NCBI RefSeq assembly: GCF_024397855.1
Contig: NZ_CP073343.1
Span: 4,278,001-4,342,000, forward strand
Length of the DNA: 64,000 bases
Direction: 5' to 3'
From: Marinomonas rhizomae
Lineage (GTDB): Bacteria; Pseudomonadota; Gammaproteobacteria; Pseudomonadales; Marinomonadaceae
Positions 35,487-44,564 of the stretch are shown here, piece by piece. The stretch's first letter is position 1. The number at the start of each line of letters is the position of its first letter. The notes under the pieces were generated by a model. The model did no database searches and was not told the origin of the DNA. It saw only the letters and a list, made by a program, of their open reading frames with translations. Made by a program: the position numbers and the translations under genes.

Positions 35487-38400
35487 ATGTTTAAAGCGAT
35501 TGAGGTGTTACAGCCTAACTTCATTCAGCGTCCACTCAATGAATTGTGGCAGCTAATTTCCCCTCTTTATAATATGGATGAAGAGAAGTGGTTAAATGAA
35601 CTATTACCTTTAGCCAAACCCACGGAAGGTGAGCTAGAAAACCAAACCAATGCTGCTGCAAATTTAATTACTGACGTTCGCAAAGACGACGACAGTATGT
35701 CAATGATTGACGCTTTGTTATTGGAATACAGCCTAGACACTAAAGAAGGCATCTTGCTGATGTGTTTGGCAGAAGCGCTAATGCGCGTGCCGGACAAAGA
35801 AACCGCTGATGCTTTTATCAAAGACCGTTTGAGCGTTGCCGACTGGGCATCTCACGCTAAAAACTCTGATTCTTTCTTCGTAAATGCTTCTACTTGGGGT
35901 TTATTGTTGACGGGCAAAATCGTCACGATGGACGAGAACAAAGACGGCACGCCCGCTAACTTGGTGAATCGCATGGTGAACCGTGTTTCTGAGCCGGTAA
36001 TTCGTAAAGCGATGAACCAAGCGATGAAAATCATGGGGCATCAGTTTGTACTTGGTCGCAGCATTGAAGAGGCCTTGTCCCGTGGCAAAAGCTACCGCGA
36101 CAAAGGTTATACTTATTCTTTCGATATGCTGGGTGAAGCCGCACTAACCGCTGCTGACGCTGACAAATACCTAACGTCTTATATGAAAGCCGTAGAATCT
36201 GTCGGCAAAGACACTTACAGCCAAAAACACCGCCCGACTATTTCTATCAAGCTGTCCGCTCTTCACCCACGTTACGAAGTGGGTTGTGAAGAACGAGTTA
36301 TGACCGAACTGTTTGAAAATGTTAAGACCTTGATCACCAAAGCACGTTCGTTAAACGTCGGCATCACCATCGATGCGGAAGAAGCAGATCGTCTAGAGCT
36401 GTCTTTGCATTTATTCGAAAAACTTTATCGCGACGAATGCACCAAAGGCTGGGGCTTGTTTGGTCTTGTGGTTCAGGCTTACTCAAAACGCGCTTTACCG
36501 GTTTTGGTTTGGTTAGCTGCACTTTCAAAAGAGCAAGGTGATCGCATTCCTGTACGCCTTGTAAAAGGTGCTTACTGGGACTCTGAAATCAAGATGTGCC
36601 AACAACGCGGCATCAATGGCTACCCAGTTTACACTCGTAAAGAATCCACCGACGTGTCTTACCTAGCTTGTGCGCACTTCTTATTAAGCGAGCATACTCG
36701 TGCGAACATATTCCCGCAGTTTGCGAGCCACAACGCGCACACTATCGCGACAATTAGCTGCATCGCCAAGCAACTAGGTGCGACAACAGAAGAGTTCGAA
36801 TTCCAGCGACTACACGGAATGGGTGATGCGCTGTACAACCGCCTGATCAAAGACAGCGACATCTGTGTGCGTATTTATGCGCCTGTAGGTAGCCATAAAG
36901 ACTTGCTTCCTTACTTGGTTCGTCGTCTGCTAGAAAATGGTGCCAACAGCTCATTCGTTCACCGTTTAATCGACGCTAGTTACCCTGTTTCTGAGTTGAT
37001 CGATCACCCAGTAACAACACTTGAAAGCCGTAAAACGTTGGCGAATCCACATATCAGCTTGCCTTCAGGTTTGTTTGACGACCGTAAGAACTCTTTTGGT
37101 CCAAACATCGAGATTGACTCTGAATGGACGCCATTCAAAGCAAAAATTGATGTATTCATGGGACAAGACACCCAATGGCGTGCCTTCCCTATCGTTGGCG
37201 GCGAAAAAGTCACAACAGGTCAAACGCATTCTGTCGACAGCCCTTACGACCACAGCCAAACAGCAGGTCAAATTGACTGGGCAGACGCAGCGACGGTTAC
37301 CAAGGCAATTGATCTTGCCGAAGCCGCTTTCCCTGCATGGTCTGCGCGTCCAGCCACAGAACGTGCTGACTGCCTAGACAAAATGGCTGACTTGATGGAA
37401 GAAAACTACGCTGAATTGATGGCCCTTTGCCACCGTGAAGCGGGTAAAACGATTCAAGACAGCATTGATGAAGTACGTGAAGCCGTGGATTTCTGTCGCT
37501 ATTACGCGCAACAAGCCCGTAGCCACTTCGCTAACCCAACGCACTACAAAGATTTCTTAGGCCAAGACAAACAAACCAAGCTAAACGGCCGCGGCGTGTT
37601 CACTTGTATCAGCCCATGGAACTTCCCATTGGCCATCTTTACAGGCCAAGTAGTTGCCGCGCTTGTAGTGGGCAACACAGTGGTTGCAAAACCAGCTGAG
37701 CAGACAAGCTTAATCGCTTTCCGCGCTATCGAAATGCTACACCAAGCAGGTGTTCCAACAGACGTACTTCACTTGTTACCAGGTGACGGTGCCACCGTTG
37801 GTGCTCCACTGACTAGCGACAAACGCATTGCTGGCCTTGCCTTCACAGGTTCCACTGGAACAGCACAATTGATCAACCGTACTCTAGCGGCTCGTGGCGT
37901 AGCGCCAGTGCCAGTGATTGCAGAAACCGGTGGTCAAAACGCCATGTTGGTTGATTCTACGTCTTTACCTGAACAAGTAGTGCGTGATGCGGTTCGTTCA
38001 GCCTTTGCTTCTGCGGGTCAGCGTTGTTCAGCATTGCGCGTATTGTTCGTACAAGCAGACATCGCAGACCGTGTCATTCCGATGATCAAAGGCGCCATGC
38101 AAGAACAAACTGTTGGTTTGCCTTACCTACACAGCACAGATGTGGGTCCGGTTATCGACAAAAAAGCTCAAGACATGTTGCTTAAACACATCGAACGTAT
38201 GACCAAAGAAAGCAAGTTAATTGCCCAAGCAGAACTGCCAGACTTCGCTAAAAACGGCACCTACGTTGCGCCAACGGCATTTGAAATCAGCAGCATTGAC
38301 CAGCTAACGGATGAGAAGTTTGGCCCTATCCTTCACGTTGTACGCTACAAAGCACGCGACTTGGATAAGATCATCGACACCATCAATAACTCAGGCTTTG

Positions 38401-38609
38401 GTTTGACTATGGGCGTTCACAGCCGAAATGAAACCACTTGTGCTCGTATCGCAAGTCGCGCTCGTGTTGGTAACCTATATATCAACCGTGACCAAGTCGG
38501 TGCGGTGGTGGGTGTTCAGCCTTTCGGCGGACAAGGCTTGTCCGGCACAGGACCAAAAGCTGGCGGTCCTCATTACCTTCAACGCTTCGCTATTGAGCAA
38601 GACCTTTAA
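35487..38609 (+). CDS. putA: Bifunctional proline dehydrogenase / glutamate-semialdehyde dehydrogenase PutA
   Basis: PutA oxidises proline to P5C (FAD-dependent) and then to glutamate (NAD+-dependent), channelling the intermediate. The start is set at the ATG at 35487, preceded by CGGGAG; an in-frame ATG eight codons earlier lacks a ribosome binding site. The 1040-residue chain has no N-terminal ribbon-helix-helix region, so it is a non-autoregulatory PutA. The PRODH barrel (about 100-460) includes TISIKLSALHPRY and RLVKGAYWDSEIK. The ALDH part (about 530-1030) has ISPWNFPLAIFTGQV, catalytic E813 in AETGGQN and C847 in GQRCSALRV. It ends soon after the ALDH domain and is followed 14 bp later by a separate ALDH-like gene. 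Confidence 0.96.
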   Translation: MFKAIEVLQPNFIQRPLNELWQLISPLYNMDEEKWLNELLPLAKPTEGELENQTNAAANLITDVRKDDDSMSMIDALLLEYSLDTKEGILLMCLAEALMRVPDKETADAFIKDRLSVADWASHAKNSDSFFVNASTWGLLLTGKIVTMDENKDGTPANLVNRMVNRVSEPVIRKAMNQAMKIMGHQFVLGRSIEEALSRGKSYRDKGYTYSFDMLGEAALTAADADKYLTSYMKAVESVGKDTYSQKHRPTISIKLSALHPRYEVGCEERVMTELFENVKTLITKARSLNVGITIDAEEADRLELSLHLFEKLYRDECTKGWGLFGLVVQAYSKRALPVLVWLAALSKEQGDRIPVRLVKGAYWDSEIKMCQQRGINGYPVYTRKESTDVSYLACAHFLLSEHTRANIFPQFASHNAHTIATISCIAKQLGATTEEFEFQRLHGMGDALYNRLIKDSDICVRIYAPVGSHKDLLPYLVRRLLENGANSSFVHRLIDASYPVSELIDHPVTTLESRKTLANPHISLPSGLFDDRKNSFGPNIEIDSEWTPFKAKIDVFMGQDTQWRAFPIVGGEKVTTGQTHSVDSPYDHSQTAGQIDWADAATVTKAIDLAEAAFPAWSARPATERADCLDKMADLMEENYAELMALCHREAGKTIQDSIDEVREAVDFCRYYAQQARSHFANPTHYKDFLGQDKQTKLNGRGVFTCISPWNFPLAIFTGQVVAALVVGNTVVAKPAEQTSLIAFRAIEMLHQAGVPTDVLHLLPGDGATVGAPLTSDKRIAGLAFTGSTGTAQLINRTLAARGVAPVPVIAETGGQNAMLVDSTSLPEQVVRDAVRSAFASAGQRCSALRVLFVQADIADRVIPMIKGAMQEQTVGLPYLHSTDVGPVIDKKAQDMLLKHIERMTKESKLIAQAELPDFAKNGTYVAPTAFEISSIDQLTDEKFGPILHVVRYKARDLDKIIDTINNSGFGLTMGVHSRNETTCARIASRARVGNLYINRDQVGAVVGVQPFGGQGLSGTGPKAGGPHYLQRFAIEQDL

Positions 38610-38623
38610 GGGGAGACATTACT

Positions 38624-39307
38624 ATGACAATCGTACAACCTATCCAAATTCAGGTCGCTCAAAAAGTCTTCGAAGCATGGGATAAGCTAGGCGTAAATGG
38701 TCGTGCAGAAAAACTGCAAAAAGCCCTTAACGTTTTCCCTAGCGAACAAGGAAAAATGGCTGCTTGGCAGATCGACAATGCGAAACAATCTATTTCCGAA
38801 ACACGCGTTATGCCTGGACCAACTGGCGAACGCAATGAGCTGTCAAACCAAGGTCGTGGCGTGTTTCTTTGCTCATCTTTTTTTGAAGGCGATAACGCAA
38901 AAATCGGCTTAGTTGGTCAAGTGTTTGCCGCGCTAATAGCAGGAAATCCAGTGATTACAGTTGGCCCAATGGGACAAGAAATCATGGATATAATTTCCCC
39001 ATTCGTTGCGGAAGGTGTGGTTCAAAATATTGCAGACTCTGCACAAGACTCGTTGATCGAAGCCGATCACCTTGCTGGTATTGCAACACTTTGCGACCCT
39101 GCACAAGCTCAACAACTAAGCCAACGTTTAGCCGCGAAAAGCGGCCTAATCTGCCAATTGGTAGAAGAAACGGATGCAGATAATCTAAGTGTAATTGCCA
39201 AACCGCATTACATTCTACGTTTTGTCACAGAGCGTACCGTGTCTAACAACACCACCGCAATCGGCGGTAACGCGACACTGCTTGAATTGGGCAGCATGAA
39301 CGACTAA
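38624..39307 (+). CDS. Stand-alone ALDH-superfamily fragment, PutA C-terminal-domain-like
   Basis: A 227-residue protein encoded 14 bp after putA, with GGGGAG before its ATG. It aligns to the Rossmann part of aldehyde dehydrogenases: GRGVFLCSSFF and GLVGQVFAALIAGNPVI correspond to GRGVFTCISPW and FTGQVVAALVVGNTVV in the adjacent PutA. No catalytic Cys/Glu pair is present. Long PutA proteins carry a C-terminal ALDH-fold domain of similar size that seals the substrate channel; here that function seems to be on a separate chain. A gene duplicated and decayed from putA is the alternative, but intact length and ribosome binding site favour function. Confidence 0.7.
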   Translation: MTIVQPIQIQVAQKVFEAWDKLGVNGRAEKLQKALNVFPSEQGKMAAWQIDNAKQSISETRVMPGPTGERNELSNQGRGVFLCSSFFEGDNAKIGLVGQVFAALIAGNPVITVGPMGQEIMDIISPFVAEGVVQNIADSAQDSLIEADHLAGIATLCDPAQAQQLSQRLAAKSGLICQLVEETDADNLSVIAKPHYILRFVTERTVSNNTTAIGGNATLLELGSMND

Positions 39308-39335
39308 ACCTGCTCATCATAGATACGCTGTAAAA

Positions 39336-39367
39336 AAGGGCCCTTCTTGGTAGCAAGAAGGGCCCTT
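39336..39367. terminator. Bidirectional terminator after the putA operon
   Basis: A 14-bp perfect stem AAGGGCCCTTCTTG with its complement around GTAG, A-rich before and T-rich after. It serves both the putA operon and the convergent binding-protein gene. Confidence 0.9.
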
Positions 39368-39396
39368 AATTTTATTTATTGCTCAAAAACGTTCTG

Positions 39397-40506
39397 TTAC
39401 TCAAGCTCACGAGCATTGATATAAGCCCGCTCAGACACTTCGTGCCACGCTCTTACTTTGCCATTAAACTCTTTAAATGAGTTGTAGACTTTTTGACTCA
39501 TTGGGTCTGCTTCAGCCACTTCTTCCAAAGTTTCAGCGGAGGCTTTTTTCAATGCTACCAAGACTTCCCTTGGGAAGGCTTTGAAAATAACATGATGTTC
39601 GTTCACCAAGGTTTCTAATGCCGCATTATTACGTGCTGTAAACTCATCCAACATATCGGCATTCACTTGGCGAGTCGCCGCTCGAACGATCAGCTGAAGA
39701 TCTTTTGGCAAAGCCTCAAACGCGTCTTTGTTGTAAATGGCTTCCATCGTAGAACCTGGCTCGTGCCAACCTGGGTAGTAGTAAAACTTCGCCGCTTTAT
39801 ACAAGCCAAAAGCGAGGTCGTTGTAAGGGCCAACCCATTCTGTTGCATCAATAGTACCCGTTTGTAACGCCGTAAAGATTTCACTGCCTGGCAAATTAAC
39901 CGGTGTGCCACCGACTTTTTTCAGCACTTCCCCACCCAAACCTGGAAGGCGCATTTTCAGGCCTTGGAAGTCTTCAAGTGAGTTGATCTCTTTATTGAAC
40001 CAACCTCCCATCTGTACCCCTGTATTGCCTGCCGCCATAGGAATAAGATTGAAAGGCGCGTAGGTTTCTTCCCACAATTTGAGGCCGCCACCATAATGAA
40101 GCCATGAGTTCATTTCTTGCGCGGTAAAACCAAAAGGAACGGCAGAGAAAAACTGTGCAGCAGGGGCTTTGCCTTTCCAGTAGAAAGCGCCACCGTGACC
40201 CATTTGAGCAGTGCCACGAGATACTGCATCAAACACTTCCAAAGCAGGTACAAGTTCGCCTGCAGCGTATACTTTGACCGTCAAACGACCATTAGACATG
40301 GCGGTAATGTTTTCCGCTAAATGCTCTGCCGCTGTACCTAAACCAGGGAAATTCTTTGGCCATGTTGTGACCATTTTCCAATGAATAACATCAGCCGTTT
40401 TTTCCGCCTTGGCTGTTGTTTTTTCTTCAGATCCACCACAAGCCACCAAGCTTGCCGCCGTCAAACCAACTAAAGCCAGCTTTCCCCACATTTTTATTGT
40501 TTTCAT
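39397..40506 (-). CDS. TRAP transporter substrate-binding lipoprotein, paralogue 1
   Basis: A 369-residue DctP-like binding protein of the TakP/FcbT1 type. A lipobox LVAC at C23 indicates a lipoprotein anchored in the periplasm rather than a free binding protein. The ligand pocket segments characteristic of 2-oxoacid or lactate binders are present: WKMVTTWPKNFPGLGT, NTGVQMGGWFNKEINS, an Arg in MRLPGLGGE, and DATEWVGPYNDLAFGLYKAA with GWHEPG. It is the last of four tandem paralogues and very similar to number 2 (differences scattered and mostly conservative). The substrate is inferred from family. It has its own promoter region and a shared terminator. Confidence 0.9.
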   Translation of the reverse strand: MKTIKMWGKLALVGLTAASLVACGGSEEKTTAKAEKTADVIHWKMVTTWPKNFPGLGTAAEHLAENITAMSNGRLTVKVYAAGELVPALEVFDAVSRGTAQMGHGGAFYWKGKAPAAQFFSAVPFGFTAQEMNSWLHYGGGLKLWEETYAPFNLIPMAAGNTGVQMGGWFNKEINSLEDFQGLKMRLPGLGGEVLKKVGGTPVNLPGSEIFTALQTGTIDATEWVGPYNDLAFGLYKAAKFYYYPGWHEPGSTMEAIYNKDAFEALPKDLQLIVRAATRQVNADMLDEFTARNNAALETLVNEHHVIFKAFPREVLVALKKASAETLEEVAEADPMSQKVYNSFKEFNGKVRAWHEVSERAYINARELE

Positions 40507-40608
40507 TAATTATCCCTAAAAGACTGAATTACTTTATTTTTATATAAGCTTTGCTTGATACCATGAACTAAGCAAAGACGAGTCGACAACCAACTCTATA
40601 GCTATAAC

Positions 40609-40642
40609 TTATTTACTAAGTGCTTCTAATAGTATAAAGAGC
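40609..40642 (-). promoter_or_regulatory. Conserved promoter-like element upstream of paralogue 1
   Basis: Contains a TATACT -10-like hexamer followed by CACTTAGT (minus strand). 25 of 34 bases match the equivalent region upstream of paralogue 2, far above the surrounding intergenic similarity. Probably the promoter plus a shared operator. Confidence 0.5.
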
Positions 40643-40710
40643 AATATCAAGCCTCAAGGCTTTTTTTACTTTTATTTATGCGCCACTTTTATAATGCATT
40701 AGAAATAAAA

Positions 40711-40741
40711 AAAGCTCTGTCATCAAGGATAACAGAGCTTT
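40711..40741 (-). terminator. Terminator of paralogue 2
   Basis: AAAGCTCTGT/ACAGAGCTTT stem with, on the minus strand, a run of T after it. It lies 43 bp beyond the paralogue 2 stop. Confidence 0.85.
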
Positions 40742-40783
40742 AAGATCAATAAGTTAGTTTACATCAAACGGGATAAAATACGC

Positions 40784-41893
40784 TTAGTTCAATTCACGCG
40801 CATTGATATAAGCACGTTCAGACACTTCATGCCACGCTCTTACTTTCGCACCAAATTCTTTGAATGAATCATAAACTTTTTGGCTCATTGGATCCGCCGC
40901 AGCGACTTCTTCTAGTGTTTCTGCTGAGGCCTTTTTCAGAGCTAACAATACGTCATTAGGAAAAGGCTTCAATGTCACGTTATGTTCGTTAACCAGCGTC
41001 TGCAGGGCAGAATTGTTCAACGCGGTGAACTCATCCAACATTTCCGCATTGGCTTGGCGCGTTGCCGCACGAACGATAAGCTGTAAATCTTTTGGCAAGG
41101 CTTCGAACGCTTCCTTGTTGTAGATCGCTTCCATCGTAGAACCTGGCTCATGCCAACCTGGGTAGTAGTAGAATTTAGCCGCTTTGTATAAGCCAAACGC
41201 TAAGTCGTTATATGGGCCAACCCATTCTGTTGCATCGATGGTTCCAGACTGCAAAGCAGTGAAAATTTCGCCACCAGGAAGGTTAATTGGCGTACCGCCC
41301 ACTTTCTTCAACACTTCACCACCTAAACCAGGAATACGCATTTTTAGGCCTTGGAAGTCCGCCAAAGAGTTAATCTCTTTATTGAACCAGCCGCCCATTT
41401 GTACACCCGTGTTACCTGCAGCCATTGGAATCAAGTTAAATGGCGCGTAGATTTCTTCCCACAGTTTTAAACCGCCACCGTGGTGAATCCATGAATTGAT
41501 TTCTTGAGCGGTGAAGCCAAATGGGACAGCCGTAAAGAACTGAGCCGCTGGCGCTTTGCCTTTCCAATAATAAGCCGCACCGTGGCCCATTTGAGCGGTA
41601 CCACGCGACACAGCATCAAACACTTCCAAAGCAGGAACCAATTCACCCGCCGCATAGACTTTTACGTTGATACGTCCGCTGGACATCTCATTAATGCTTT
41701 TTGCTAGGTTTTCAGCGCCCGTCCCCAAACCCGGAAAGTTTTTTGGCCAAGTGGTGACCATTTTCCAGTTAATGATCTCGGCTGCTTTTTCTACTTTTGC
41801 CGTTTCTTTTTCTTCTGATCCACCACACGCCACCAAAGTGGCTGCTGCCAAACCGACCAACGCCAGTTTGCCCCACGATTTTATTGCTATCAT
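40784..41893 (-). CDS. TRAP transporter substrate-binding lipoprotein, paralogue 2
   Basis: A 369-residue paralogue with lipobox LVAC at C23 and the same pocket segments (WKMVTTWPKNFPGLGT, NTGVQMGGWFNKEINS, MRIPGLGGE, DATEWVGPYNDL). It is closest to paralogue 1, and the two share an upstream promoter-like element, suggesting the most recent duplication of the set. It is monocistronic, with its own terminator. The linker after the lipidated Cys is rich in Glu, Lys and Ala, as in all four copies, and would hold the binding domain away from the membrane. Confidence 0.9.
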   Translation of the reverse strand: MIAIKSWGKLALVGLAAATLVACGGSEEKETAKVEKAAEIINWKMVTTWPKNFPGLGTGAENLAKSINEMSSGRINVKVYAAGELVPALEVFDAVSRGTAQMGHGAAYYWKGKAPAAQFFTAVPFGFTAQEINSWIHHGGGLKLWEEIYAPFNLIPMAAGNTGVQMGGWFNKEINSLADFQGLKMRIPGLGGEVLKKVGGTPINLPGGEIFTALQSGTIDATEWVGPYNDLAFGLYKAAKFYYYPGWHEPGSTMEAIYNKEAFEALPKDLQLIVRAATRQANAEMLDEFTALNNSALQTLVNEHNVTLKPFPNDVLLALKKASAETLEEVAAADPMSQKVYDSFKEFGAKVRAWHEVSERAYINARELN

Positions 41894-42018
41894 TGATTAT
41901 CCCTCAGGAGACTAGTTATTTTTATTGGACTTAGCGTGCATATAACGAACAACACAACCCTAATAGTGTACGAGCAAGAATCTTAAATAAGGATAAAATT
42001 CGAACTCTAGTTCATATT

Positions 42019-42052
42019 TTATGCACTAAGTGTATTGAATAGTATGAATTGC
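42019..42052 (-). promoter_or_regulatory. Conserved promoter-like element upstream of paralogue 2
   Basis: CATACT -10-like hexamer and CACTTAGT (minus strand), matching the element upstream of paralogue 1. Paralogues 3 and 4 lack a recognisable copy. Confidence 0.5.
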
Positions 42053-42123
42053 GCTGCCAGCGCTCAAGACCTTTTTGATATTTATTTTGTCTAGCCACTC
42101 TTAATCCTATTAATGCAAAACAA

Positions 42124-42156
42124 AAAAGCTCCGCTATCAAAGATAACGGAGCTTTT
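42124..42156 (-). terminator. Terminator of paralogue 3
   Basis: AAAAGCTCCG/CGGAGCTTTT stem. On the minus strand a T-run follows. The sequence resembles the paralogue 2 terminator, consistent with duplication of the whole unit. Confidence 0.85.
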
Positions 42157-42192
42157 AGTGGTACTAGATAGATGTTTTAAAAGACAGGGAGC

Positions 42193-43302
42193 TTAATCAT
42201 CTGCTCGCGCATTGATATAAGCACGCTCAGAAACATCATGCCATTCACTGACTGGGGCTAAAAATTTCTTGAACGACTCATAGACTTTTTTACTTTCAGG
42301 ATCACCCGCAGCCACTTCTTCTAGGGTCTCAGCAGATGCTTTTTTAAGCGCCTCTAACAAGTCACGAGGGAAAGGCTTAAGAATCACATTATGCTCATTT
42401 ACCAAGGTTTGCAGGGCGGCATTATTCCGCGCCGTAAACTCATTGATCATATCCAAGTTAGCTTGTTTTACCGCTGCTCGAGCAATCGCTTGTAGATCTT
42501 TAGGTAAAGCCTCAAAAGCCTCTTTGTTAAAGATAACTTCAACCGCAGAACCTGGCTCATGCCAACCTGGGTAATAATAATACTTCGCTGCTTTATACAA
42601 ACCAAAAGCAAGGTCGTTATATGGCCCAACCCATTCCGTCGCGTCAATCGTACCTGTTTGAAGAGCATTGAACACTTCGCTACCCGGCAAGTTAATGGGT
42701 GATGCACCCACTTTTTTCAGCACTTCGCCACCTAAACCTGGCATACGCATTTTCAAGCCTTGGAAATCCGCTAACGAATTGATCTCTTTGTTAAACCAAC
42801 CACCCATTTGCACACCTGCGTTGCCAGCAACCATGGGGATTAAGTTAAAAGGCGCGTAGATTTCTTCCCAAAGCTGTAAACCACCACCATAAGCAATCCA
42901 AGCATTAAATTCTTGTGCCGTAAAACCAAAAGGTACGGTTGAGAAAAACTGTGCCGCAGCAATTTTGCCTTTCCAATAGTACGCTGTTCCGTGCCCCATT
43001 TGCGCAGTACCGCGAGATACCGCATCAAACACCTCTAATGCAGGAACCAGTTCGCCAGCGGCATAGACTTTAATGTCCAAACGACCGTTAGACATTTCTT
43101 TAATATTCTTCGCCAGCGCTTCTGCACCCGTTCCCATTCCTGGGGCGTTTTTCGGCCAAGTGGTCACCATTTTCCAATGAATGACATCGGCTTTTTGCTC
43201 GACATTTGCCGCTTTCTTTTCTTCTGATCCACCACAAGCAGCCAAAACCGCAGCCATTAACCCGACGAAAACAACCTTCGCCCATGCGTTTATTTTATTC
43301 AT
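42193..43302 (-). CDS. TRAP transporter substrate-binding lipoprotein, paralogue 3
   Basis: A 369-residue paralogue with lipobox LAAC at C23. The pocket segments are kept but with more changes than between copies 1 and 2: WKMVTTWPKNAPGMGT, NAGVQMGGWFNKEINS, MRMPGLGGE, and GWHEPG. The variation near the pocket (for example VGASPINLPGSEVF) could alter ligand preference. It has its own terminator; upstream are only 90 bp before the terminator of paralogue 4, which must hold its promoter. Confidence 0.9.
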   Translation of the reverse strand: MNKINAWAKVVFVGLMAAVLAACGGSEEKKAANVEQKADVIHWKMVTTWPKNAPGMGTGAEALAKNIKEMSNGRLDIKVYAAGELVPALEVFDAVSRGTAQMGHGTAYYWKGKIAAAQFFSTVPFGFTAQEFNAWIAYGGGLQLWEEIYAPFNLIPMVAGNAGVQMGGWFNKEINSLADFQGLKMRMPGLGGEVLKKVGASPINLPGSEVFNALQTGTIDATEWVGPYNDLAFGLYKAAKYYYYPGWHEPGSAVEVIFNKEAFEALPKDLQAIARAAVKQANLDMINEFTARNNAALQTLVNEHNVILKPFPRDLLEALKKASAETLEEVAAGDPESKKVYESFKKFLAPVSEWHDVSERAYINARADD

Positions 43303-43392
43303 TAACTGTATCCATTAACCGATGAATTACACCAATAACCAGCGCTTTGCCTCCTACCGTTCATCTAATAAAAAATGAAGAAAGGCGAATAA

Positions 43393-43427
43393 AATAAGCC
43401 CTGTTATCAACGACAACAGGGCTTATT
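43393..43427 (-). terminator. Terminator of paralogue 4
   Basis: AATAAGCCCTGTT pairs with AACAGGGCTTATT (13 bp, 9-base loop), 25 bp beyond the stop of paralogue 4. Confidence 0.85.
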
Positions 43428-43451
43428 AGTATTGCTAGTTCTTAAAACGCA

Positions 43452-44564
43452 TTAGTCTGTTGCGCGAGCGTTGATAAACGCACGCTCAGAAATATCATGC
43501 CACTCGCTAACAGAGTTTAAAAATCCAGTGAAAGAGTCATAGACTTTTTGGCTCATAGGATCGTTAGCAGCGACTTCTTTTAGAGTTTCATCAGATGCCA
43601 CACGCAATGCTTCCAAAAGATCTTTCGGGAACTTTTTCAACACAACATTGTGTTCATCGACCAATGTTTTCAATGCCGCATTATTACGCGCTGTTAGCTC
43701 GCTCAACATATTCAGATTAGCTTGTTGTGCTGCAGAACGAACGATCTCTTGAAGGTCTTCTGGCAATGCATTAAACGCGTCTTTATTAATCAGCGCTTCA
43801 ACAGCAGAACCTGGCTCTTGCCACCCTGGGTAATAGTAGTATTTCGCAGCTTTGTACAAACCAAAAGCTAAGTCATTGTAAGGACCCACCCACTCCGTTG
43901 CATCAATCGTACCGGTTTGCAGAGCGGTAAACATTTCGCTACCCGGAAGGTTCACAGTCACAGCACCCACTTTCTTCAGCACTTCGCCACCTAAACCTGG
44001 CATGCGCATTTTCAAGCCTTGGAAGTCTGCGAGAGAGTTGATCTCTTTGTTGAACCAACCACCCATTTGTGCGCCAGTATTACCCGCCGCCATAGGAATG
44101 ATATTAAAGGGTGCGTAAACTTCTTCCCACAGTTGTAAACCACCGCCATAAGTAATCCAAGAGTTAAACTCTTGCGCCGTCATACCAAATGGTACAGACG
44201 AGAAAAACTGTACGGCAGGCGCTTTGCCTTTCCAGTAATACGCCGAGCTGTGGCCCATTTGTGCTGTACCACGAGAAACCGCGTCAAACACTTCCATAGC
44301 AGGGACCAACTCCCCTGCCGCGTAAACTTTAATCTCTAAACGACCGTTAGACATTTTTGTGATGTTTTTCGCTAATTCTTCAGCACTTGTGCCCAAACCT
44401 GGAAAGTTTTTTGGCCAAGTCGTGACCATTTTCCAGTGAATCGTTTCTACTTTTTTCTCAACTTTTGCCGTTTCTTCGGCTTTCTCTGATCCGCCGCAAG
44501 CGGCCAAAGACAAAGCAAACAAACCAGCAAACGCCAATTTGCCCAATACCATTAAATTACGCAT
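43452..44564 (-). CDS. TRAP transporter substrate-binding lipoprotein, paralogue 4
   Basis: A 370-residue paralogue with lipobox LAAC at C23, first of the tandem array in transcription direction. Pocket segments: WKMVTTWPKNFPGLGT, NTGAQMGGWFNKEINS, MRMPGLGGE, DATEWVGPYNDL. It has GWQEPG where copies 1-3 have GWHEPG, and VGAVTVNLPGSEMF where others have a Gly/Thr or Ser/Pro pattern, so its ligand pocket is probably distinct. No permease genes adjoin; the only TRAP permease pair in the window is 11 kb away at 31.2-33.2 kb. Confidence 0.9.
   Translation of the reverse strand: MRNLMVLGKLAFAGLFALSLAACGGSEKAEETAKVEKKVETIHWKMVTTWPKNFPGLGTSAEELAKNITKMSNGRLEIKVYAAGELVPAMEVFDAVSRGTAQMGHSSAYYWKGKAPAVQFFSSVPFGMTAQEFNSWITYGGGLQLWEEVYAPFNIIPMAAGNTGAQMGGWFNKEINSLADFQGLKMRMPGLGGEVLKKVGAVTVNLPGSEMFTALQTGTIDATEWVGPYNDLAFGLYKAAKYYYYPGWQEPGSAVEALINKDAFNALPEDLQEIVRSAAQQANLNMLSELTARNNAALKTLVDEHNVVLKKFPKDLLEALRVASDETLKEVAANDPMSQKVYDSFTGFLNSVSEWHDISERAFINARATD

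Noticed and set aside
39397..44564. Assembly artefact as the cause of the four similar TRAP binding-protein genes
   Set aside because: The copies differ throughout the coding sequence, and intergenic regions and terminators are distinct, so this is a true tandem family.
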